Notes under the pieces: generated by a model | The model's database searches: none | What the model saw: only the letters and a program-made list of their open reading frames with translations | What the model was told of the DNA's origin: nothing | Shown: positions 7,313-15,354 of the stretch, one piece after another | How positions within the stretch are numbered: the first letter of the stretch is position 1 | Layout of the letters: the number at the start of each line of letters is the position of its first letter | Program-made: the position numbers and the translations under genes | Assembly (NCBI RefSeq): GCF_029960785.1 | Contig: NZ_JASBQE010000074.1 | Coordinates: 1-57,500 of the forward strand | Reading direction: 5' to 3' | Origin: Polyangium sp. 15x6 | GTDB lineage: Bacteria > Myxococcota_A > Polyangia > Polyangiales > Polyangiaceae | DNA length: 57,500 bases

Positions 7313-8692
7313 TCACGCCGAAGGACGTTCGTCTCTCGCGAGCCAGAGAGCGAGGGCGACCGTGAACACGAGCGCCGTGGCCGCGACGAGGACGCCGCGC
7401 GTACGCTTGCCGCGTGAACGTGCGCGCGGCTTCTCGCGCGCTTTTTCCGCCGTGGGACGAACCTCGGGCGGCTTCTGCGTGGGCGCCGAGAGCGTGCCGG
7501 GCTCGCCGTCCGCGGGCAGATCCTCGCGGTCGAAGATCGCGTCCTCGGCGAGCGCGCGTCGCACGTCCCGGTCGAGCCAGTGCGAGATCCACATGCGTTT
7601 GCCTTCGGGGAGCCCGAGCGCGCGGAGCCGTTCGGGTGTCATGGCGCGCGCGACATCCTCCGCTTTTGCCTCGAAATCGTGCAGCAGACGCGCCGATGCG
7701 GGCGGATCCTTCCACACGTACCGCGAGGGCCCGACGAGCACGACGTGCGTGCGGCGCGCGGGCGTGCGCGGCGGCTTGAACGCGAGATCCGCGGAGAACT
7801 TCCAGCCCTCGTCCGTCCGCGGGAACTGCCGCGCGCGGAGGGTCGTCACGACACACCTCGAGAGCTCGCGCGTCGTCTCATCGCCGTCACGCTCGCCCGG
7901 GGATCGCAACGATGCCGTGTCGCCTTTCGGCCGGATCGAAGCCTCGATCGTCACCTTCGTGGCCTCGGGGCGATGTTCGAGGAACCGCTCGTAACAATCG
8001 AGGATCGGCCCGCTCCGCGCGCGGAGGACACGCGCGATCGCCTCGCTGCTCGGCGCCACGGCTTTCGGTTCGGCCCGCACCGACTCCACCACGAGCGGGA
8101 GCACCGCGCCTTCCTGCGCTTCGTCCGGAGGTGGCTCCGCGCGCGGCGGTTCGCGACGCGCGACGATCACGCGAGGCGTGTCGAACGAGACGTGCGCGGC
8201 CGGCGTCATGATCTCCAGCGAGCCTCCCGGCGGCGTGACCACGTCGAGCACGGCGAACGAAAAATTCCGATCCACGTAGCTCTTCGTCCACGCCGCGTCG
8301 AACGGCTGCTCGCCCGCGGAGGGGCCGACGACGAAGCCCGAGAGCGTCGATCGCTCCATCACCCACGCGGCCGGAGGCGCCGGCGCGCGTCCGCGGGTGC
8401 GTCGCTCGTACGGTTCGACGAGCGCATGCACGAGCGCGGCGAGATCGAGCTTCGGGAGCGGCTCGATCGTCGGCGTACTCGGCGTCGGCAAGCCGAGGAG
8501 CACGCGCGGCGCGGCGGGCGCGAGGCGCGCGGCGTAGAGCACGTGCTCACGCCCGCTCGCCTCGTCGTGACTCACGATCACGTAGTCCTCGTGCACCACC
8601 GGCGACGGCGTCGCGCCGCCCACGGCCACCGCGCTCGCCGGGGAGGCGAGGGCCACGATCGAGAGCGCGACGAGCGGCGCGAGCGTCTTCAT
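7313..8692 (-). CDS. DUF2330-like secreted/membrane protein with AgmX-like segment and C-terminal anchor
   Basis: The 459 aa protein has a signal peptide (ends near ASPASA). It then has a VIVSHDEASGREHVLY segment like DUF2330 proteins of myxobacteria. A middle segment, GPILDCYERFLEHRPEATKV, resembles the AgmX/TonB-like C-terminal domain. A Pro/Lys/Arg-rich linker and one terminal membrane helix (GVLVAATALVFTVALALWL) follow. The helix near the C-terminus plus a cleavable leader predicts a periplasmic body held in the inner membrane. The start overlaps the stop of the upstream acyltransferase as ATGA, so the two are translationally coupled. Function unknown; the domain names are family resemblance by eye. 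Confidence 0.7.
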   Translation of the reverse strand: MKTLAPLVALSIVALASPASAVAVGGATPSPVVHEDYVIVSHDEASGREHVLYAARLAPAAPRVLLGLPTPSTPTIEPLPKLDLAALVHALVEPYERRTRGRAPAPPAAWVMERSTLSGFVVGPSAGEQPFDAAWTKSYVDRNFSFAVLDVVTPPGGSLEIMTPAAHVSFDTPRVIVARREPPRAEPPPDEAQEGAVLPLVVESVRAEPKAVAPSSEAIARVLRARSGPILDCYERFLEHRPEATKVTIEASIRPKGDTASLRSPGERDGDETTRELSRCVVTTLRARQFPRTDEGWKFSADLAFKPPRTPARRTHVVLVGPSRYVWKDPPASARLLHDFEAKAEDVARAMTPERLRALGLPEGKRMWISHWLDRDVRRALAEDAIFDREDLPADGEPGTLSAPTQKPPEVRPTAEKAREKPRARSRGKRTRGVLVAATALVFTVALALWLARDERPSA

Positions 8693-9594
8693 GAGGCCGG
8701 GAACAAGCCGTGGCGCCCTTGCAGCTTCAGATCGTTCATCGTCCGCTGCATCGCGCTTCGTACGCGTTCGAAAAGATCCTCCACCGCGTCGGGATCCTCG
8801 GCCGCGGAGGGCGGCAGATCGGTGCGGATCGGCGCGAGGATCCGCGTGTGGATTTTCACGGGCGGCGGCAGGTGCGGCAGCGGAATGCCCGCGATGATCC
8901 CCCACGGCAGCGCCACGCCGAGCGGCGCCACGTTCGATCGCGCGAGCATCGGCAGCTTGAGCGCCTCCGCGATGCGCCGCCCATCGGTCCAGATGTAGAG
9001 CGAGTGATGCGCGCCCACGCTCACCACGGGCACGATCGGCACCTGGTGCCTGAGCGCCGTGCGCACGAAGCCGCGGCGCTTGCCGAACTCGATCTCGTAG
9101 CGTCGCGAGAACGGCTTGCACGCGTCGATGTCGCCGCCCGGGAACACGAGCACCGCCGCACCTCGATCGAGCGCGCGCGCCGCGTTGTCGGGGCTCGCCG
9201 CGATCGCGCCCGCGGCGTTCAGCCACGCGCCCGCGCCGGGGAAGCGGAACGGCACGTCGTGCATCAGCCCGTACGAGACACGCGCGGGCGAGTAAAGCCT
9301 CCAGAACGCGAGCATGTGACAGAACATGTCCGGCGTTCCGGTCATCGCGTTGTGGTTGCCGACCACGAGCGCGGGCCCGGGATCGAACGGCTCTTCGAGC
9401 TCGGTCTCGGCGCGGAAGTAGTGGTCGTAGAGCATCCCGAGCAGCGGCATCGCGCGCTCGATGAAGCGCGGATCGCGAGCCTCGAGATCATTCGGGCGCA
9501 CCTTCGCGCGCGCCTTCTCCGCGAGCGCGGCGAGCCCGTCTTTCAGCGCGTCGACGGGAGGGACTGGCTCATGTGGAACGACGAAAGCAACCAC
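8689..9594 (-). CDS. Glycerol/diacylglycerol-type acyltransferase (PlsC/DAGAT-like) protein
   Basis: Predicted to acylate a lipid acceptor at the inner membrane. Visible motifs are VGNHNAMTGTPD (His and Asp of block I, with wider spacing than classic PlsC) and VLVFPGGD, where the usual FPEG is FPGG, as in DAGAT-like and mycobacterial relatives. The frame extends to a TTG at 9621, but its first codons are poor in G/C third positions. A GTG at 9594 preceded by GAGG is preferred (301 aa). Its stop overlaps the next gene's start (ATGA), forming an operon with the DUF2330-like and probable selenoprotein genes. Confidence 0.8.
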   Translation of the reverse strand: MVAFVVPHEPVPPVDALKDGLAALAEKARAKVRPNDLEARDPRFIERAMPLLGMLYDHYFRAETELEEPFDPGPALVVGNHNAMTGTPDMFCHMLAFWRLYSPARVSYGLMHDVPFRFPGAGAWLNAAGAIAASPDNAARALDRGAAVLVFPGGDIDACKPFSRRYEIEFGKRRGFVRTALRHQVPIVPVVSVGAHHSLYIWTDGRRIAEALKLPMLARSNVAPLGVALPWGIIAGIPLPHLPPPVKIHTRILAPIRTDLPPSAAEDPDAVEDLFERVRSAMQRTMNDLKLQGRHGLFPAS

Positions 9595-9761
9595 GCATTC
9601 CTCGTATACCGAAACCAACAAAAGCGTGCCAAGACCCGCGCCTTGCGTTGGCTTCGAAAGCCGTCGCGCGCCTCGCCCCTTCGTCCTTTTTTCCTCGAAT
9701 TCGTGCGACGATGGCTCGTCGATACCCCGGCGCCGCGCCCCATCGCGCGGCAGGAGGATTC

Positions 9762-10250
9762 ATGATGTCCGCGCGTTCGATCTTCGCCGTCGCTTGCTCT
9801 TTTCTCGCGCTCAACGTGTTCGCTTGCGCCAAAGGTTCGACCGGCGGCGTGGGCGGCGGAGGCGGCGAGGGAGGCGACGACTGGGGTGGTCCTGGACCCG
9901 GCTCGAGTTCGAGCAGCAGCGGCTCGGGTGGCAGCGGCGGGAGCGGCGGCGGCGTCCCCATGACCACCTGCGACATGACCACGTCCGACTGCTCCACGTG
10001 CTCCGTGTGTTCGCGCGAGAGCGCCGACGGCCTCTGCTTGTCCGAGTACGGAGCCTGCGCCGACAGCCTCGATTGTAGTGACTTCGTCACGTGCATCGAC
10101 GGGTGCGCGGATGGCGACACGGCCTGCTTCACGAGCTGCGAGTCGGCTTACCCGACCGGGGCGAACCTCTTCAACCAGTACGCCTCGTGCGTGATCTGCA
10201 ACGACTGCTTCGTGCGCTGTGACGGCGCGAGCGCCTGCAGCGCGCCCTAG
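9762..10250 (+). CDS. Small Cys-rich lipoprotein
   Basis: The protein has 162 aa. Its start is fixed by AGGAGG four bases upstream of the ATG at 9762. A signal peptide with lipobox (LNVFAC) is followed by a Gly/Ser linker (residues about 28-65). A domain with many cysteines follows (CDMTTSDCSTCSVC, then CADSLDCSDFVTCIDGC, then CVICNDCFVRC). This arrangement, a lipid anchor plus spacer plus disulfide-rich head, recurs in myxobacterial surface lipoproteins and suggests an exported, disulfide-bonded head of unknown role. Its TAG stop overlaps the TAG of the convergent gene in one CTAG. Confidence 0.8.
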   Translation: MMSARSIFAVACSFLALNVFACAKGSTGGVGGGGGEGGDDWGGPGPGSSSSSSGSGGSGGSGGGVPMTTCDMTTSDCSTCSVCSRESADGLCLSEYGACADSLDCSDFVTCIDGCADGDTACFTSCESAYPTGANLFNQYASCVICNDCFVRCDGASACSAP

Positions 10251-10873
10251 ATCCCTTCGAGCCGCACCTTCTGGCCGGCGCGCACTCCATGCCGCCGGCA
10301 GTACCCCGCGTTCACCTCGACCACGTAACGCGACGGACACGGCACCGAGAACGTCGAGTCGTTCATCGTCGGCGTGTTCTCCTCGATCCCCACGATCGTG
10401 CCGTCCGCGTCCACGAACAGCATGTCGAGCGGGATGCACGTGTTGTGCATCCAGAACTGGTGCACCTCGTTCCGCTCGAAGACGAAGATCATCCCGCGCT
10501 CCTCGTCCATGTGCTTGCGGTACATGAGCCCGCGGGCGCGCTCGTGATCCCGCTGCGCGATCTCCACGGTGACCGTCTGGTCCTTCACGTCGGCGAACAC
10601 CACCTTGCCCTCGCGCAGCACGGGCGGCTTGGCGAGATCGTCGGGCGGACACGCCGGATCGGGGCCCGGTTGCGCGAGCGTGCGCTTGGGTTTGTCCTCG
10701 GTCGGGTGGATGCACCGCGCCTTCGAGGGGCGATTTTCCGAGGCCTGGGCTTCTTGCCCGATCGGCTCGGGGCGCGCGTCGCGCGTGGGCGGTACCGGCT
10801 CCTCCACGCGCGGCTCGCAGGCGACGACCAGAAACCCGAGCGACAGGGCGATGCAGAGCTTCGTGACGGCCAT
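10247..10873 (-). CDS. DUF192-domain lipoprotein
   Basis: The protein has 208 aa with a signal peptide and lipobox (LGFLVVAC). A Pro-rich, low-conservation stretch leads into a DUF192 domain from about residue 95. This shows VTVEIAQRDHERARGLMYR, then MIFVFERNEVHQFWMHNT, IPLDMLFVD and VVEVNAGYCRRHGVRAG, all characteristic of the family. DUF192 proteins are small exported beta-barrel proteins without an agreed biochemical function. The start at 10873 (MAVTKLC) is chosen because the signal sequence begins there. The gene is convergent with the upstream lipoprotein and divergent from the cyclophilin gene. Confidence 0.88.
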   Translation of the reverse strand: MAVTKLCIALSLGFLVVACEPRVEEPVPPTRDARPEPIGQEAQASENRPSKARCIHPTEDKPKRTLAQPGPDPACPPDDLAKPPVLREGKVVFADVKDQTVTVEIAQRDHERARGLMYRKHMDEERGMIFVFERNEVHQFWMHNTCIPLDMLFVDADGTIVGIEENTPTMNDSTFSVPCPSRYVVEVNAGYCRRHGVRAGQKVRLEGI

Positions 10874-10950
10874 GGCTCGGGCCCCTTCGTAGCACGATGC
10901 GAGCCCGCGCTTGACCTTCGCCTCGCCTCGCCGCAAGGGAAAGATCTCCT

Positions 10951-11775
10951 ATGAAACTTCCCTCGATCCAAAGCCCTGCTTTCGCCGCCTTCGCCGCGGC
11001 TTCTGCCCTGGTCGTCACCGCCCTCGCGAGCGGCTGTGAGTCGAGCCCTCCCGAGCCCACGGCGGCCCCCGAACGCAAGACCGATGGGCTGATCCAGAAC
11101 AAGGAAGCGCCCGGCCAGCCCGAGAAGAGCGCCCGGCCGCGCATCCAGCTGCCGAAGCCCACGAAGAAGAAGGTCTCGGCCAAGCCCGTTGCCGAGGTCA
11201 AGCCGAGCGAGGACGATCCGGTCAAGGGCAAGTGGACCCTCGCCGACGCCACGAAAGGCCTGCCCGCGGGCAAGAGCCTCGTGGCCACCATCGAGACGGA
11301 CCAGGGCAACCTCGAGTGCACGCTCTTCGAGGACAAGGCGCCCATCACCGTCGCGAACTTCGTCGGCCTCGCGCGCGGCGTTCGCCCGTGGAAGACGCCC
11401 GAGGGCAAGTGGGAGAAGAAGCCCGCCTACGACGGCACGATCTTCCACCGCATCATCAAGGGCTTCATGATCCAGGGCGGCGACGCCAAGAAGAACGGCT
11501 CGGGCGAGGCCGGGTACGTGATCCCCGACGAGGTCTGGGAGGACGCGAACCACGATCGTCCCGGCCTTTTGTGCATGGCGAACCGCGGGCCGAACACGAA
11601 CAGCGCGCAGTTCTTCATCACGGACGAGGCGGCGTTCCACCTCGACGGCGGCTACACGATCTTCGGCGAGTGCGCGCCGGTGGACGTCGTGCACAAGATC
11701 GCCTCCGTTCCCGTGGTCCGCGAGAAGCCGGAGAACCCGCCCGTCATCAAGAAGGTCACCGTCACCCGCAAGTGA
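10951..11775 (+). CDS. Lipoprotein peptidyl-prolyl cis-trans isomerase (cyclophilin type)
   Basis: Predicted periplasmic proline isomerase assisting folding of exported proteins. The 274 aa protein has a signal peptide with lipobox (ALASGC) and a charged linker. A cyclophilin domain runs from about residue 110 to the end. Family motifs are FHRIIKGFMIQGGD (the catalytic Arg region), NRGPNTNSAQFFIT and LDGGYTIFGE. The usual Trp/His of the last motif is Tyr, as in many bacterial forms. An insertion around KTPEGKWEKKPAYDG is typical of bacterial lipoprotein cyclophilins. Confidence 0.92.
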   Translation: MKLPSIQSPAFAAFAAASALVVTALASGCESSPPEPTAAPERKTDGLIQNKEAPGQPEKSARPRIQLPKPTKKKVSAKPVAEVKPSEDDPVKGKWTLADATKGLPAGKSLVATIETDQGNLECTLFEDKAPITVANFVGLARGVRPWKTPEGKWEKKPAYDGTIFHRIIKGFMIQGGDAKKNGSGEAGYVIPDEVWEDANHDRPGLLCMANRGPNTNSAQFFITDEAAFHLDGGYTIFGECAPVDVVHKIASVPVVREKPENPPVIKKVTVTRK

Positions 11776-11841
11776 TCTTTTCTGCGCCGATCCCGCCTCG
11801 TCCTCGCGGCGCGCGCGAAAAAATTCGGTTACGCTTCGGGC

Positions 11842-12393
11842 ATGCAGAAGCGGCTTATCTTGGTAGCCGCCGCGCTTGGCCTCATCGTCCCGGCCGCGGG
11901 TCTCGGCGGGTGCGGCAGCTCGATCGTGCGGGAGACGGAGGGCCAGGGCGGCGGCGGCGGCGAGGGCGGGGACTCCTCGAGCAGCACCGCGACGGGCCCC
12001 ATCTGGGACGCGGGCAAGGACGCGTTCGACGAATACATCGATCCCGGTTGCCCCTCCACGCCGCCGCCGATCGAGGACTTCCAGTGTGATCCCTTCGATC
12101 AGCTGAACAGCGGCTGTTTCCCCGGCGATGGGTGCTTCATCTTCGTCTCGTACCCGAGCGAACCCTGCGGCCAGGAGGTCTACGGCGCGTTCTGCGCGCC
12201 CGCGGGCTCCGGCGTGCAGGGGGATCCGTGCGGCAGCAACACGGGCCTCTGGTGCGCGGCGGGGTTTGCCTGCGTCGTGACCGGCTCGGGCACGCAGTGT
12301 GTTCAGCTCTGTCCGCTCGATGGAAACGACGGCTGCCCGTCCGGCCTCGTGTGCGAGCCGATCGACGTCGAAGGGTTCGGCGGATGCCTGTGA
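11842..12393 (+). CDS. Cys-rich lipoprotein of unknown function
   Basis: The 183 aa protein has a signal peptide and lipobox-like LGGCG. A Gly/Ser-rich linker (EGQGGGGGEGGDSSSS) leads to a head domain with at least a dozen cysteines spaced as CxPxxGC, CGSNTGLWCAAGFAC and CPSGLVC. These resemble small disulfide-knotted or EGF-like repeats. The head is expected to be exposed at the envelope. The last 10 bases overlap the start of the next gene (12384), so the two are probably co-translated. Function not recognised. Confidence 0.8.
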   Translation: MQKRLILVAAALGLIVPAAGLGGCGSSIVRETEGQGGGGGEGGDSSSSTATGPIWDAGKDAFDEYIDPGCPSTPPPIEDFQCDPFDQLNSGCFPGDGCFIFVSYPSEPCGQEVYGAFCAPAGSGVQGDPCGSNTGLWCAAGFACVVTGSGTQCVQLCPLDGNDGCPSGLVCEPIDVEGFGGCL

Positions 12394-14009
12394 AGCGTTT
12401 GCGGAAGGCGCGCGGCGGACGAAGCCTGATCGGACTCTCACTCGCCGCGCTCTCGGGCACGTTGGTGGCCGCGGGGATCGTGGCGGGCGGCTGCGGCGCG
12501 CGCACGCCGCTCGACGTCGGCCCGCCCCAGCCTCCTTGCTTCGTCGACTCGGATTGTCCCGGCCACAAGAACCTCTGCGAGCCCGTCTACTGCGACCTCG
12601 CAGCGGGCGCGGAGGCGGGCGCCCCGCGGAACGGCGGCCTCTGCGTCGATCTGCCGCCCATCGTTTGCGACGACAACGATCCCTGCACGGACGACGCGTG
12701 CGTCCCGAAGACGGGGCAGTGCACGTACGAGATCGCCACGCGGGACAACGACGGCGACGGCTTCCGCGGCCCGCGCCCCGGCACGCAGCCGGGTGATCCG
12801 AACGCGTGCGGCGACGACTGCGACGACAAGAGCGAGCTCGCGTATCCAGGCGGCACGGAGGTCTGCGACGGCGTCGACAACGACTGCAACGGCGTCGTCG
12901 ACGACGGCGCGACGTACATCCCGCTCCTCAACGAGCCCATCCGCCTCTCGGGCGACATCGCGCCCGCAGGCACCGGCGGCCTCGCGTGGAGCGGGACCTC
13001 GTACGCGGCGGCGTACACGGGCACGGTCTCCGGCTTCTCGATGCGCCTCAACATGCTCGCGCCGACCGGTGTCCCGCTCGGCCCCGAGGCGCCGATCGTC
13101 TTCCAGAACGGCGACAACGCGGGCGGCCCGATCGTGTGGGTCGGCGATCGATACGGCATCGCGTGGCAGGATCGTCGCAGCGGCGACTACGAGGTGTACT
13201 TCACGCTGCTCGACGAGAGCGGCGCGAAGGTCCTGCCCGACACGCGTCTCTCCTTCGCCGAGGGTTTTTCGATCAACGTGTCGCTCGGCTGGACCGGCGG
13301 CGAGTTCATCGTCGCGTGGCAAGACGAGCGTGAGGGCCTCTTCGATCTCTACGCGCAGCGCCTCTCCATCGACGGCGCTCCGATCGGCGGGAACGTGAAG
13401 CTCACGCAGGCCTTCAACGTGGGCAACGAAGCGCCGCAGATGGCGGCCGGCCTCTCGTCGATCGGCGTCGCCTGGGCGCCCGGCGACGCGCTCCAGCACT
13501 TCATCCAGTTCCAGGTCTTCAACCAGGATCTCACGCCGCGATCGCAGGCCGTCTCGCTCACGCAGGGGAGCAGCGACTCGGTCTACCCCACGGTCGTCTG
13601 GAACCAAGATCGGTACGTCGTGGCGTGGTTCGACAAGACGGCAAACCCCAAGGCCATCTACGGCGCCGTCGTGGACGAGGACGGCAACATCCTCGTCGAG
13701 CCCAAGGCGCTCACGAACCCAGGCTCCTTCCGCTCGCGTTACCCGAGCCTCAAGGCCCTCGGCGATCGCGTGCTGCTCGTCTACGCCGACGATCGCGATC
13801 AAAACGACGGCTACGAGCTCTACGCGCTCATGCTCGACCAGAGCCTGAACCCCTCCGGCCCCGAGCAACGCGTCACGTTCGCCAAGCGCGACAGCATCTA
13901 CCCGATCGCCACATTCGGCCCCGACGGCAACGTCGGCATCCTCTTCCGCGACGACCGCGAAGGCGATCAACACGTGTTCTTCACGCGGCTCGGCTGCATC
14001 GTGCCTTAG
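12384..14009 (+). CDS. Lipoprotein with MopE-type putative metal-binding motif and repeat domain
   Basis: The 541 aa protein starts inside the preceding gene (ATG 12384, 10-bp overlap). Signal sequence and lipobox (AGIVAGGC) are followed by a Cys-rich part. A MopE-like stretch follows: DNDGDGFRG, CGDDCDD and EVCDGVDNDCNGVVDDG, known from copper-binding MopE and common in myxobacterial surface proteins. The remaining roughly 340 residues show repeated blocks of the type VAWQDxR and VVAWFDK with IYGAVVDEDGN. They look like a beta-propeller or similar strand-repeat fold (inference). Likely an outer-surface lipoprotein; the metal is not established. Confidence 0.82.
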   Translation: MPVKRLRKARGGRSLIGLSLAALSGTLVAAGIVAGGCGARTPLDVGPPQPPCFVDSDCPGHKNLCEPVYCDLAAGAEAGAPRNGGLCVDLPPIVCDDNDPCTDDACVPKTGQCTYEIATRDNDGDGFRGPRPGTQPGDPNACGDDCDDKSELAYPGGTEVCDGVDNDCNGVVDDGATYIPLLNEPIRLSGDIAPAGTGGLAWSGTSYAAAYTGTVSGFSMRLNMLAPTGVPLGPEAPIVFQNGDNAGGPIVWVGDRYGIAWQDRRSGDYEVYFTLLDESGAKVLPDTRLSFAEGFSINVSLGWTGGEFIVAWQDEREGLFDLYAQRLSIDGAPIGGNVKLTQAFNVGNEAPQMAAGLSSIGVAWAPGDALQHFIQFQVFNQDLTPRSQAVSLTQGSSDSVYPTVVWNQDRYVVAWFDKTANPKAIYGAVVDEDGNILVEPKALTNPGSFRSRYPSLKALGDRVLLVYADDRDQNDGYELYALMLDQSLNPSGPEQRVTFAKRDSIYPIATFGPDGNVGILFRDDREGDQHVFFTRLGCIVP

Positions 14010-14019
14010 GCCGCCGCGC

Positions 14020-14123
14020 CGGGGCGCCGCCCCGGACCCCGCGGGGGGCTGTTCGCCCCTCGACCCGAACCAGGGCAAGCCCTGGACTCGGGTTGGAAGA
14101 ACCGCGCGATGCGCGGTTCTTCC
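14020..14123 (-). repeat. Modular four-hairpin intergenic element, copy 2 (reverse orientation)
   Basis: This is the same module as at 5272-5373, but inverted. Going left to right it contains CCGGGGC/GCCCCGG (14020-14036), GGGGC/GCCCC (14045-14059), CCAGGGC/GCCCTGG (14070-14085) and a 13-bp stem with GAT loop (14095-14123). The stem sequence of the last hairpin is unique to this copy. It follows the stop of the MopE-type gene directly. Confidence 0.8.
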
Positions 14124-14221
14124 ACAGGCCGGTGGCAAGACCACAGACAGCGTTGCCGATCGAAATGTCAGCGCGGCTGTCTTGATGGGCGGCGTTGTTG
14201 CTGATCTTGCCTCGGCCTGTT
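14124..14221. other. Spacer between two facing hairpin elements, itself an inverted repeat
   Basis: The spacer has no ORF with coding character. Its ends pair: acaggccg (14124-14131) with cggcctgt (14213-14220), and ggcaaga (14134-14140) with tcttgcc (14205-14211). Further in, agacagc (14145-14151) pairs with gctgtct (14176-14182). Together with the flanking elements, nearly all of 14020-14326 can form secondary structure. No gene is seen in the whole stretch 14010-14344. Confidence 0.6.
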
Positions 14222-14326
14222 CGATGAACTGCGCATCGCGCAGTTCATCGACCCCGGGTCCAGCGCTTGCGCTGGTCCGGGTCCAGGGGCGGATAGCCCC
14301 TGGTGGGGCCTGGGGCAACGCCCCAG
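14222..14326 (+). repeat. Modular four-hairpin intergenic element, copy 3 (forward orientation)
   Basis: A 13-bp stem with ATC loop (14222-14250) comes first. CCAGCGC/GCGCTGG (14260-14275), CCAGGGGC/GCCCCTGG (14283-14303) and CTGGGGC/GCCCCAG (14310-14326) follow. The linkers GGTCCGGGTC and the loop sizes match copy 1. Base changes in the stems are compensated on the other arm, which argues that structure rather than sequence is kept. The copy ends 18 bp from the mvaB stop and faces copy 2. Confidence 0.8.
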
Positions 14327-14344
14327 CGCAGCGGCGGCCCGAGG

Positions 14345-15325
14345 TCAGCTCGGCCGACGCCGGAATGCGCCGGCTTTGTGCACCTTGCCTGGCAGCGGGC
14401 GACCGAGCACTCGCTCGGCGACGTTGCCTGCTTCGATGAGTTTGTCGAGGTCGATCCCCGTCTCGATCCCCATCCCGTGCAGCATGTACACGAGATCCTC
14501 CGTCGCCACGTTTCCTGCGGCGCCCGGCGCGTAGGGACAACCTCCGAGACCTCCCACCGACGCGTCGAAGTCACGCACGCCGAGCTCGAGCCCGACCAAG
14601 ATGTTCGCGAGCGCCGTCCCGCGTGTGTCGTGCAGGTGCAGCGCGAATTGATCCACCCGCATCGCGTCGAGACAACGCAGCACGATGTCGCGCGTCTGCT
14701 TTGGCGTCCCCACGCCGATCGTGTCGCCCAGTGACACCTGGTAGCAGCCGAGCTCCAGGAGCTTCTTCGTGATCTCGACGCTGCGCTCCGCGGACACCGG
14801 GCCCTCGTATGGACATCCCCACACCGTCGACACGTACCCGCGCACGCGCAGGCCTGCTTCGATCGCTGGCGGCACGATCTCCGAGAACACCCCCAGCGTC
14901 CGATCGATCGACTTGTTGATGTTCTTCTGGTTGTGGGTCTCGCTCGCGCTCATGAAGACCGCGATCTCGCCGAGCCCCGTGGCCAGTGCGCGCTCGAGAC
15001 CCTTTGCGTTCGGGCAGAGCGCGCTGAACGTCACGCCCTCGGGCGGCCGCATCTCGCGCGCCAGATCCTCCGCGTCGGCGAGCTGTGGCACCCACTTCGG
15101 CGACACGAAGCTCGTGATCTCGAGCCGCTTCACGCCAGCTGCGACGAGTGCGGCGACGAGCTGCTTCTTCGCGTCGAGCGGGACGACCACGGCCTCGTTC
15201 TGCAGGCCGTCACGCGGGCTCACCTCGTAGATCGACACCCGATCGGGCGTGTGGGCGAACAGATCGTGCGGGGCGACGCTCGAGCTCGAGGGGCGATCCG
15301 TCATGGGGTGACCATTGTTCGGCAT
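14345..15325 (-). CDS. mvaB: Hydroxymethylglutaryl-CoA lyase
   Basis: Cleaves HMG-CoA to acetyl-CoA and acetoacetate, the last step of leucine catabolism. The 326 aa protein is a complete TIM-barrel of the HMGL-like family. It begins with VSIYEVSPRDGLQNE, whose Arg and Asp are catalytic/metal residues. It continues with LEITSFVSPKWVPQ, the metal ligands in LHLHDTRG and the signature loop GGLGGCPYAPGAAGN with the active-site Cys. The gene follows purF on the same strand with a 29-bp gap, so the two may share a transcript although their pathways are unrelated. No other leucine-degradation gene is in the window. Confidence 0.93.
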   Translation of the reverse strand: MPNNGHPMTDRPSSSSVAPHDLFAHTPDRVSIYEVSPRDGLQNEAVVVPLDAKKQLVAALVAAGVKRLEITSFVSPKWVPQLADAEDLAREMRPPEGVTFSALCPNAKGLERALATGLGEIAVFMSASETHNQKNINKSIDRTLGVFSEIVPPAIEAGLRVRGYVSTVWGCPYEGPVSAERSVEITKKLLELGCYQVSLGDTIGVGTPKQTRDIVLRCLDAMRVDQFALHLHDTRGTALANILVGLELGVRDFDASVGGLGGCPYAPGAAGNVATEDLVYMLHGMGIETGIDLDKLIEAGNVAERVLGRPLPGKVHKAGAFRRRPS

Positions 15326-15354
15326 GCACGGGCGCCGTCAACGCGTTGTGCGCG

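Noticed and set aside
14124-14221. Small RNA or tRNA gene in the spacer
   Set aside because: No tRNA-like cloverleaf, promoter or conserved RNA motif was visible; only inverted repeats.
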